A stretch of DNA of 64,000 nt from NCBI GenBank assembly GCA_949752735.1, contig OX457052.1, positions 34,752,268 to 34,816,267 on the forward strand. Reading direction: 5' to 3'. Shown here in pieces: positions 12,376 through 23,100 of this stretch. Made by a program: the position numbers and the translations under genes. Under the pieces are notes generated by a model that was not told where the DNA came from, did not search any database, and saw only the letters and a list, made by a program, of their open reading frames with translations. The stretch comes from Lumbricus terrestris. Taxonomy: Eukaryota > Annelida > Clitellata > Crassiclitellata > Lumbricidae. The first letter of the stretch is position 1. Each line of letters starts with the position of its first letter.

Positions 12376-13075
12376 AGGTCCAACTATTATGGAATAGTCT
12401 TTCTGTGGCACTCTCGCTTCCTTGTGACTCTGCTGGCTCTTTTTCTTCATGCTTAGGCTTTCTTGTTGACCAGGCCGCCTGGGTTTGGAGAGTCTCTGAG
12501 CCAAAATCTTTAAGGGGCAACGTATTAATTAATGCGATTGATTGATTTAATTCGTAAAAAGAGGGTGTCCATTGAATCTACAGTGTTCACAATAATTATA
12601 ATGACGCCATTAATACAATGGCCCATTATTCTCATAATGTGTTGCATAGCACTTGAGTTCCGATCATGTGTGGTATAGGCCTATTAAGTGTGTTTAAGAC
12701 TTACAGCTATTACTTGCATTTCTGGCTGATGTTAAGATCAATCTTCCTGGTATTGGACCCGGAGACTCAACAAGGGCCCCACATGATTGCAAGAGTCGTA
12801 TATGTCAAAATCAGTAGTTTTCGAATAATTTGACAATTCGTTAAGAGAGATTTAAAACTTATTTTTGCTACTATAGATATTATTAACAATGACGAAAAAA
12901 TATTCTTATTGCGTGTGTGGGGGCCCTCTAAAGTGTGGGGGCCCCTGTTCGGCCGAACATGTCGAACATGCCTTAATCCGGCCCTGAGTAGAATTGCTTT
13001 TACTAGAGACCCAGACTTTGATGTGCTTTGTCTATTGGACGTTTTGAAGCATTGACAAGTGTTACCACCGATCGT

Positions 13076-13145
13076 AGTCTGACGCTGCCAGTCCCAAGCA
13101 TAAATTGAGGAGGAGGGTGACGCCAAAAATCCTTGCTATCACACA
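13076..13145 (-). repeat. Dispersed GCCCTCCTCC...GGGACTGGCACTG repeat
   Basis: A reverse copy: GCCAGTCCCAAGC, then GAGGAGGAGGGTGACGCC and a CACACATTGCC-like tail. Confidence 0.55.
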
Positions 13146-13250
13146 TTGCCGTTAAAACTGAAACTTCTATAATAATTGTTAACGTCATTATAGAAGTATT
13201 AGAAGTGCTACTGTGGAAAAACTAATGGAAAAAGTGGTTATGCGCTCTAC

Positions 13251-13290
13251 TTAAATACCTCTAAAATGCGTCAACCAATGCAATATAAAC
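13251..13290 (+). promoter_or_regulatory. PSE/TATA-like module 4
   Basis: AAATACCTCTAAAATG is followed by TATAAAC at 13284, 29 nt downstream. The box departs from consensus at two positions. Confidence 0.35.
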
Positions 13291-13399
13291 ATGTTAGACT
13301 ATTGTACAATAATAAATTTAGAAAGAAATCCCTGCAAAATATTTAATAATGTATTCCTTATTTTTAAAGCTTATAAAAATAATTATGTTTTTTCACAGG

Positions 13400-14170
13400 T
13401 CGTCAACGGTTTATCACAGTCCATGGACCACAGTTTTCCTTTCGCCGTCACGTTCTACTCTTCGCAGTTCAATTGATTACATCATCGCCATAGTCCATTG
13501 ACCTCATCGTCTTTCGTCACGGTTAAGTAACTTCCAACGCCGCTTCACTCATTAGCAATCAGTCGTGGACCATTGAATTCTGCCGACAGCAGATCAAGAA
13601 ACACTAAGTCATGGTCGATTGACGTCACCGATGTCAATCACGGTCCACTGACGTCATCTTACTTCGTCGCAGTCCATTGCTTTTACCATTCTCCAGCAAG
13701 GTCAACTGACCATCCCATTCTCAGTCACGATCCACCGACTGAATCTTCTCCAACACACTTCACTGCATCCATCCGTTTCCTTTACGGTCCACTAACTGAA
13801 TCTTCCCATCTCCGTAACGGTCCTCTGACTTAATACTTCTTCATCCCTTTTCACAGACTGCATCCTTCACGGATCATTGGCACCGTCATGATCAGTTGAT
13901 TTGTCACCTTACAGCCACAGTCCGCTGAATCCATTCCTCTTGGTCATGGCTCATTGACACCATCCCGATCCCTTGATTTCGCCCATTACCGCTACAAATT
14001 ACTCGATCTCTCTCTGGCCCGAACCCACATCCGTCCACTGTAGACGATTCAAGAAGGAATAGAATCCATTTATCTCCGCTACGGTCCACCGACTTCCTTC
14101 TTCTTCGTCACGGTTCATTGGCACCGTCATAGTCCGTTGATTTCATCCATTACTGTCACGGTCTGCTTAA
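13400..14170 (+). promoter_or_regulatory. Degenerate GTCACGGTCCATTGAC repeat upstream of Nav1
   Basis: About eighteen imperfect copies of a GTCACGGTCCATTGACTTC-like unit, 35-45 bp apart, end just before the sodium channel start codon. Two exact CRE palindromes TGACGTCA lie within it (13620-13627 and 13649-13656). It could be promoter or 5' UTR. Regulatory function is inferred from position and the CRE sites only. Confidence 0.4.
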
Positions 14171-14191
14171 CCCTTGTGACCGGAACACGCA

Positions 14192-14476
14192 ATGGAACCC
14201 GTTCCGTTTCGTCTCTTCACGAAGGAATCGATCGCGAAGATCGAGCGACTGATTGCGGAACAGAAAGCGGCGAAGGAGTTGGCGAAGAAGAAGGAGGCAG
14301 AGGAGGGTCCGGAGCCGCAGAAGCAGTCGAAAGATGACAAGGGAGAGGATGAGGGGCCGAAGCCGAATCCAGCGCTGGAACAAGGAAAACCACTTCCCAA
14401 ACTGATGGACGATTTTCCACCGGAACTGTTTGGAAAACCCATCGAAGAGATAGACGAATTCTATGGTCCATCAAAC
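14192..14476 (+). CDS. Nav1: Nav1 exon 1 (N-terminus)
   Basis: 95 codons ending in phase 0 at donor GTACGT. The ATG is preceded by an in-frame TGA at 14177, which fixes the start. It contains [13 protein letters not shown], a Lys/Glu-rich stretch, and the family signature [17 protein letters not shown] followed by [17 protein letters not shown]. Confidence 0.95.
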
Positions 14477-17400
14477 GTACGTATTGGTGATTCGTTAAGC
14501 TTGTATTTTGATGATGACGTTAGTAGTGACGCATGGGCCGATTCTATATCACCTAAAAATAGATTTAGACTGGCTCCCTGCTCTTCATGTGCCTTCTACG
14601 CTGGTTCCCTGATCTCGGGAGCGCCCACCTCGATTTCCGGGGGTCTCCGGGGGTCGCCGGGGTGCCCCAGCCCCACTTGAACTCAGCAAGGACACCTAGA
14701 CTGTCTCCCTACTTCAGCAGAGAACACCTGCGCTGGCTCCCAAGCCCGACACCAGAAGGGCTGCAACCCTACTCTGCTTAGTATCTATGCTCTAACCCTA
14801 GTTTGTGGATAGGAAGTGCAACTCAAACCTAATCTGCGCTACAACCAAACACAGTAACCCTAATTTGCTTAACAACTCTGCTCTCTAACCCTAGATTGTG
14901 GATAGGAATTGTGCGCAGGCTCTAGAATCCAGCATGATATTTGTGCTCTGGAATTTAAGTTTTTATTTGTGGGGCTAAGCTATCTTATGACAGACATGCG
15001 GAGGCAAACTATTGTTTTATGCCGTATTAGAAACAAAAACAAACACAGAATCAGCGACATCATATTTTAATTTCTATACAGTATCAAGTAGGCATGCGCA
15101 TCATAAAATATCAAATCAATGCGTAGTCAGTTTTCGTGTCCATCAAACAATATATCGAATAAACTACTAATTATGGAGTATCCTATGTACATATGAATAA
15201 TTAGTTGTATGTCCACCTCCACGAAGGGATATCCAGGAGGCTATCTTAATATCGCAACCAGCTAACACACCCACCACGATAACATTGAAGCGAGTCCAAA
15301 TAATAAAATCAAGCGGGCTATATACATGACATTTTGTTAGAAGTACAATTATTATAGAAGAGCCTAGCATTTAAGCGACACGTGGCCGTAGGCAAGCGAA
15401 TCTCGATTATTTATCAGATATCTCTTGTCGTCGTACGGCGAAAGAGCAGATTTTGTAATTTCGGCAGTATGTAATTGATGTTTGATACTTCGAATTGTGT
15501 AAAATGTCGCTGTCGTCGGTTTTTCGTCGAACAGACAGTTTGCGTAATCGCGGTGCCGTATGTATTTGGACACACACGACCTTTTTACACCTTTGGCAGT
15601 CTTCTTTTCATAATCTTTGGGGAGCAAAAGACTATACATTTTGGACCGCAACCCCACAAATTCCAAAGGTGCTTCCCCATTCGACTCGTCTTTGAATTTG
15701 CCGATCACCTTCGCATTAGATTTGTTATGCAGAAAGTGATCGGCGGGGTAGTCGGATGTGTCGTATTCGGACAAATTTTGTTGCATGTCCAAATACACAT
15801 CAGCGGTCTGAATGTGATAACACAAACTGTCTGTATCCGTGAATAATAGTTTCGCTCTTTCACCGTACAACTTCTGTATATGCTCGTAGTGAAAACGATA
15901 CATATGCAGCTTGGAGATATCCAAAATACACATTCCTGCGTATATAGGCTTGTCCAACATCACATCAGACTTTATCATTTTGATGGCGGTAAGGTCTTCA
16001 TTTATAATGTTGAACTCCTGGAATGTCGGTCGAGCTATGTATCGCTTCGCTTGCCTTTCGTTCGTCACAAGCCTCACATTCAAATGATTTCTATTGTTCT
16101 GAAGGCACTTGCCGTACACAGAGTTATTCATGAGCTTGAATAAGTCCTTCTCAAAAGAATTAGCAGCCACCTGTCGCTTCGCCGTGTTAAACTCGATATA
16201 TGGCTTCAACCACCGAGATTGATCAAATTCAAGAATTTTATGAATTTTGGTGATTTTAAGCCCCATCGCCACGTAGAATTGCAAATTTTTGTAATGTAGT
16301 ACATAATTTGTTTTGGAGTTTAAGTTTGGCACCAATTTCTGAATTTTATGTGAACATTTTATCCCTAACTTTCCGGCCAATTCATTCGCATACGGAGAAA
16401 GCATGTCTTGCGTTATCGCCATCTTTTCAGGAGCCAGAGGGTAGTCGTTGTGTGGATTGTGCAGGTGAGGAGGATATTCCATATCCACCTCAAGAATGTA
16501 CCCCTTCGCATCATCATCGGATTTGGAACTGAGATCGAAATTTTCGAGTTCGTCCGAATCCAAGAATCGGAATTTCCCTGTTGGTATCGGCTCACTCATC
16601 GCATAGCCATATAGGTTGTTACAGTCCAAGTACATTATGTAGCTTGAATCTGCAGAGGCATCATATCCTTGAGCGAGATATGGATTGTTGGACTTGGCAT
16701 ATCGATTCGTTATCATACTTACCCCGCCTCGCATGCCCTTCTCGATGAAGAGAAACTGATCAGGATCGACGATCAATTCCAGCGAGACATCGGTCATCTT
16801 GAGACATGCATCGAAACTCAGACCTGGACTTGAAAAATAATGCAGAGGATCAAGCCGATAGAAATTCGAAGACATCTTACGAAATTCTTCGAACACATCG
16901 GCTAGAAGCACTACATCACTTTCCAAGTACAGGTCGTGATATTCTTTCATCGAATGCATGTCAAATTTTGACCAGATGTCTCGAGCATGCGAATAATCGG
17001 CGTCGCTGATATGTTCGTCGGTGAGTCGGCTGAAGAACTGCTCCTGAGGTGGCAAGCATGTCTCGTACATTCTTTCCGCACAATCCATGTATTCATAAGG
17101 GTAGATCCCTTTCCGAAGCAACGATTTGAATTGATCATCGTTCGGATGGAGTCTACGCATATGAACGAATTTAGAATTTCCGCCTTTTGATAAATTGTTC
17201 ACCAAAGTGTCGAGACTACAGTTAAGAAATTGGAGAGAATCCACGAAACGAAGGCCGTCGATTTCAAACGCCATATACTTCTCCATGTTGGTGGCGATAA
17301 CGAAGACATCTTTCGGCGCGAAAAATCGAGAGAGGTGTTTGAGGATGATATGTGAGTCATATCCCCGGAGGTTGTGAAATACGACCGGAATGATATAGCT

Positions 17401-20093
17401 ATACTCATTCTGGCCGTATTTCGTCCTCTTATATTTGTATTGAAGGTTACAATTGTTGCATAACGCGGAAATGAATTGCCCGGTTACGTGGCAATGGTGC
17501 CTTACTTTGTTTTCATCGGTAAAATCGGCCGCGCAAGAGGGACACTTGGCACAATTTGTATATGTTGACATTTGCAATTGAGAAAGAGGTGCCATCGGTA
17601 TATTTTTTGAAAGAATTTTATTTATGCGAATCTGCTCCGATTTTAAATGCGTGAAGAAGGCGTCGACAACGTTGCTGCCGCTATATACATGAGGCTGTTC
17701 GTTATTGTACTGATCGAAGGAAGAGACCGTCAAGCAGCAGAATCCGCTCGGCGTGTGCGTATCGCAAAATTTGGTGGACTTGCCAACATCAATATCGGAT
17801 TTTCCCAAGAACGCCTCGAAGTCAGCATATATCACAAATCCCATAGGCATTTGGTTCTGGATGTTGGAAAATTTCAGAATATTGTGGCCAGGAGATGGAT
17901 ATCGAACCTTTTGAACGCCATGAACGCTACATTCTGGAATGTGCTTCTGCAAACCCGGATTTGTTTTGAAACAGTGGAGACAGAAAGGACATGGAAAGTT
18001 TTGGTGACCGTGGGAATTTCTGTTTGACAAAAGTCGGGAAAGATTTCGAATCAAGATATAATGTCTCCGCTCGCCTTCGCTCAGTAATAACATATTGACC
18101 ACATGTTTGCGATCACGGTGTTGTGATGCATATAGCGGCACGAACGTGTGGTCCTCGGCGGAATTTATGCATATTACGTTGATCGCAAAATCGGAGTTGT
18201 TCGATTCGAATATTGGGATCTGACCAATCTCGATGGGAAATGCTAGGTCTTCATAAGTTAATTCTTGCAAGAATGGTGAGTATTTGGAAACGCGATCCGG
18301 ATTAATTGTCTGATGATGGCCATGCGCGAGAATGCAATACAGAAAACATTGATTGTCGCTGTTCCTAATATTCAACGTTGCCTTCTTATCGGCTAGCCAC
18401 TTTGGACTCTGTATATAAGACGAGCCGCCGATAGGGTCGTATTCGGCTGTGTGCAATACAATATTGCCGACTTGATCGATGGTCCACCCACTTCCCTCGT
18501 TCGTAAACCTATCTGACAGCGTGTCGATTCGCGCGATCGCCTCTTCCAATTGAGAATGCACGTTCGTGGAATTTAGCAGAATTGCTGGATCGGACTTGAA
18601 ATATGTAGTAGTCGTTCTCGTACCACCATCTGGATTTTCACGCTGGAACTTGAACTCCGACGTGAGGTACCATTTGACCGGGCTAAAATAACAAACAAAC
18701 AACAAATCTTCACACATGTTCAAAATATTGGGAATATATGATATCAACATATAGATTTCTAATATTTAAAATTTTAAATAAGAAAAACCAAAAGAAGCTC
18801 ACCCTTTTCCAACTAAATGTTCCTCCAAGCTGTTTGAAATGTTATCATCAAGTGCGCCAATGAGCAATCTCACGTCTGTGACGGTTGGATCCGACGGTAG
18901 TTGTTCTTCGTCGAAGACGCTGTGGACCGATGCACGAACCTGTTTGGATGTTGGATTTGCGCACGTATTGCAACAGGTTGAGTCGCCGGTGAAAAAATGT
19001 GCCTGTCGCCGTAGAGTGCATGTGTCGCAGATTTTTCTCTTTGCGCAAATTTGGCACAACCCCGAATCATCCAACTTCGCCTTCTTGTACGCGGAGCAGT
19101 ATCGGCAATAGCTATCCGTTTCTTAAACGACACAAAAAGATTAAAAATTAAAATTGATTTCTCAATTAAATAAAATATAAACTTGAATTATAATTAAAAT
19201 ATTTAAACCTTGACTTAGTTTTCGGAGTATAGATATAAACTTAAATTAAAGAAAAATTAAACTTGTGTTTGAGAATAAATTAAAAGTTGTAAACTTGAAT
19301 AAAAATACATAGATTTAAAATTAAAGCTTGAATTAGGTTTCAGATTAAAAATTGAATCAAAGAAAAATTAATCTCGAGTTTGAGAATAAATTAAAAAATT
19401 GTAAACTTGTTTTAAAATTCAAAGATTTAAAAATAATCCGCGTCTTAATTTTCAGATTATAAATTGAATCAAAGAAAAATTAAACTTGTGTTTGAGATTA
19501 AATTTGAGTTTAACTTGAAATACAAATCAGATTAAAAAATTTAAGATTAAAAAATTTACGATGGAGTATAAAATATAAAATTAAAATAAAGAGAAATTTA
19601 AAATTGCATTAAAGAAAAATTTAATTTGTGGCTGAGAATAAATTAAAAATTGAATTTAAGAATTGCAAACTTGAATTAAAATTTAAAGATTTTAAAATTA
19701 AGGCTTTAGTAAACCTAAAGTTTTCAGATTACAAACATAAGATTGAATTATAAAATTAAATTGCGTTTGAGATTAAATTAAACTTGAGTTAAACTTAAAT
19801 TGTAATTCAGATTTAAATCCGACTTAAAGAACAAATTAAAATTGTGTTTGATCTTAAAATAAAAATAAAATGGAATTTAAAAATCATGAACTTGAATTTA
19901 AAAATTTTAAACATGAGTTAAAATATTTTTAGTGTGCAGCCATACATTTTATAAGTGTGCGCTTGTTGATATTTTACTTAGGGGCTAATAATTCAGCTGA
20001 TGGTCTTAGGGGACCACCCAAGTTCTAGGTTCTGATGACGTCATTGGAGCCCGACCCGCTGGCTTAGCGGCCGTGTTCGCACACTACTGACGG

Positions 20094-20156
<63 letters not shown>

Positions 20157-23100
20157 ATGCCCATTATTGCTTCACGCCTGGTCGTCACGCGTAATTTTAT
20201 CACAGCGATTGACCTCAAACACTCACGGCTTCCTGCCAGATCCAGGCCAAAGCTTGGATATATGGTGAGGGCCCCGCCAAATATTTTTGACTGGTTGTTA
20301 AATATATATTAATCGCATGTCGCGCAACAGGATCTTGTGGAAAGTTGTACATTCTTCTAGTGGCCTTACGAATAATATGTGTTTGAGATATAAATTTATA
20401 TATATAATTTAAATAAATATATATCAATATTAAATCAAGTCGTGTTTTACTATATCGCTTCGAGGACGAATTTGATGTTGTGTTTTCTGCAGACCTCTTG
20501 ACCGGACCTACAAGAGAAGATAACTACAATTATATATCTGATCAAGTTATGTTTAAATATAATTAAAATAATATTATCAGCAGGCCTGCTGGTGTAATTC
20601 GTGATGACCCCTATTTACTATGCTCTTTTAATCTGTCATTTTTACCTCAATGCGTATGAATATTCTGATATTTCGACTTGGATTTGGAAAGGGGTTTTAT
20701 AAGTTTGTAGGCTGTGTTTGCCAACAAGATAAAGTTCGTTTTTGCGCTACCAGGTCTGGCGTCAAATTAGGATCTGCTAATCACCCTCTTCAACGCCGCA
20801 TATTCCAACTCATTCGCATGCCAAACTGCCACACAATCCTTGGAGATCCATGATGTCTCCTCGTCTTGACCTCCTCAGATTTTGTCCCGGCACCGGAATG
20901 AAAAATTCAACTCCGTCTATTGCGACCTTGGACTGCTATGCTGTTAATATTAATCTGTTCTCTCTGATATGGAGTTATGGATGACGATAAATTCATGATT
21001 CATGCGACCGACTCAATAGAAACATGATCTGTCTAGACTGTCATTGATATTACCACAATGATTCACATTTGATGTGGTTGTCTTACGCTTATTGTAGAAA
21101 TTAAAATTGCTATTAATAAACTTACTTTGTATATGCTGTGACATAACAATTCATTTGTGGGGCTTTTATATAGCAAATTTATGATGGCTAATCAGAAGCG
21201 CTCCCACCTCAGCCACGCTTAAGAACCATAAGATTGGGTTAAATTGTAGAAATCGCAGAATTTTATTGCGGGATTACATGTGTAAGGCACTCGAAACTCA
21301 ACATCATTTGGCTGATGCCAACATCTAATAAGGTTTGCCGTGGATGGGCTAGTTGGTAGAAATCTGGAAACATTTTGATGAATATCACAAAGCTACCTAT
21401 TAAGCCGTTTGAATTACCTCCACGATTCAAACAATAAATATTCATTCTGTCGGGTCCGAAGAAGAAGCAAGAATCAAAGTCCTATTGGGTTAGAAATAAT
21501 CTTAAATCGAAAGTACATAAATTAAACCCTTTGGGGGCCGACCTCGAACCGTCGATCTAGGTGATATGATCTACCGCACCATTATAATTAATATAGTGTT
21601 TACTGAAGCTTTTCTATAGAATAGCATAACCTCTTATAAGTTTTTCATTTTCCCACTGGATTAGTTTTGCACAATCGTCAAAATAACTCACCATGGTCTG
21701 CTGGTGTAGTGCTGACGGTCTGCGATTCAGCCATTCTCTCGTCGGTTTCCATTCTCGTGTTGGCGTGTTCGCTGTTCGGAAGATACTGGCTGAGGGATCC
21801 ATACTCATGGCCTTTTATAGTGCTTCTGATGCTCATATCCGCATAGGTCAGCATAATTTTCATATGTCATCACAATCGCTCTGATTATGCAATCTAATGA
21901 TGACACAACAGATTGAAAGATCATCGCATATATTTTGTGATTTTGATTATGCTGGGAAAATTCCCGTCGTGCGATCGATATATGCCTGGTCGTGGGGATT
22001 TCGAAATTCCCCACGATGCTTTGTGCACTATCATAGGATCATAACAACAGCGATAAACACTTGTCGCTAGCATGTGATTTTATATATATATAAATATATA
22101 TTTATATATATATATATTGCGAGATGTGTGTGTATGTGGGTGAGTAGGCCTATGTATGCATTTTATTGTCGAGTCTGGAGGATCTTGTTATGATTCAATC
22201 TGTGGACTAGAATAATCGTCGCGCTCATCTAAAACATATGGACTTCTGCGGCTCGTTTCTATGAATGCTAAGCATGATATAAATATTCGCTTGGATGTGT
22301 GATTGTTTGGGATTCTTAGCTGGATTCAGCAGAATGTGATGTATGGCGTGTGTAAAGTTCGACCGATAATAAAGCATTTTGGTATTTGTATGTGATATTG
22401 TGTTGGTACCAAATAGCCTCTGTACGCGAGAGTCTGAGGTAATCACCAGATGTCTGCGTTTGATCGCTTGAGGGCGTATGATTCTGATGCTCTTGTGGTA
22501 CATGCGCAGTTTCTGGCGCCAACTAGCGAGCTGCGGCTCGGGAGATTCTATGTTTGGTGTGTTTTAGATCATCGAAGCCGACAAATGTATTAAAAATATG
22601 TGTAAAGTTAAATTAATGTTTGGGATTTCGGTTTTAAATTGTGTGTTTTAAATATCCTCTCAAATTTTTTGGTGTATCAAGTCCAGAAGATTAAATAAAT
22701 CTATGAAATAAAGAATAATTCTTCTGAGGGTCTTGAACCCCCGTTTTTATATGGTCGTGCGCGCTTTATATTCAATCGAATTAGAATGCTCATACTGTTG
22801 TTCATCACTTTTCAACCTGGTAAAACAGATGTTGGAGAGATTGTGTGAGTACGCATCACATAGCTCGTGTGATAAATCCTTAAAATGCATGCTCTTAATC
22901 AAAATATTAGGTTTGGCATGATTTATATCTGCGGTCTAGATCAAATCTGTTGAGTAAATCCGGGTTGTTATGTTTGGTTGTAGCGCAGGTTAGGTTTGAG
23001 TTGCATTGCCTATACACAATCTAGGGTTAGAGCATAGATACTAAGCAGCAGAATTGCAGTCCTTCTGGTGTCGGGCCTGGGAGCCAGCGTAGGTGTTCTC

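Larger units (their letters stand above)
10610..12986. mobile_element. hAT-type transposon with nested insertions
   Basis: The ends are CAGGGCCGGATCAAC and its near complement TTAATCCGGCCCTG. They are flanked by the perfect 8-bp duplication AGTAGAAT (10602-10609 and 12987-12994). GGGGGCCC-rich subterminal motifs repeat near both ends. A Helitron (10951-11828) and a hAT MITE (12157-12375) have inserted into it. No intact transposase frame remains. Confidence 0.85.

Noticed and set aside
14192..14680. 162-residue ORF as a single-exon protein
   Set aside because: Residues after 95 read through the GTACGT donor into intron and the Polinton terminal repeat.
18683..18750. Start of the polymerase at 18750
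   Set aside because: The acceptor TTATTTTAG at 18683, the matching phase from exon 2 and loss of family-like sequence upstream indicate intron.
21530..21600. Box-B-like GGTTCGAGGTC on the minus strand
   Set aside because: No cloverleaf; only a 4-bp stem around the box.
22715..22800. tRNA-like T arm (GGGGGTTCAAGACCCTC) on the minus strand in the Polinton
   Set aside because: The T arm pairs well but no acceptor, D or anticodon stems can be formed around it.
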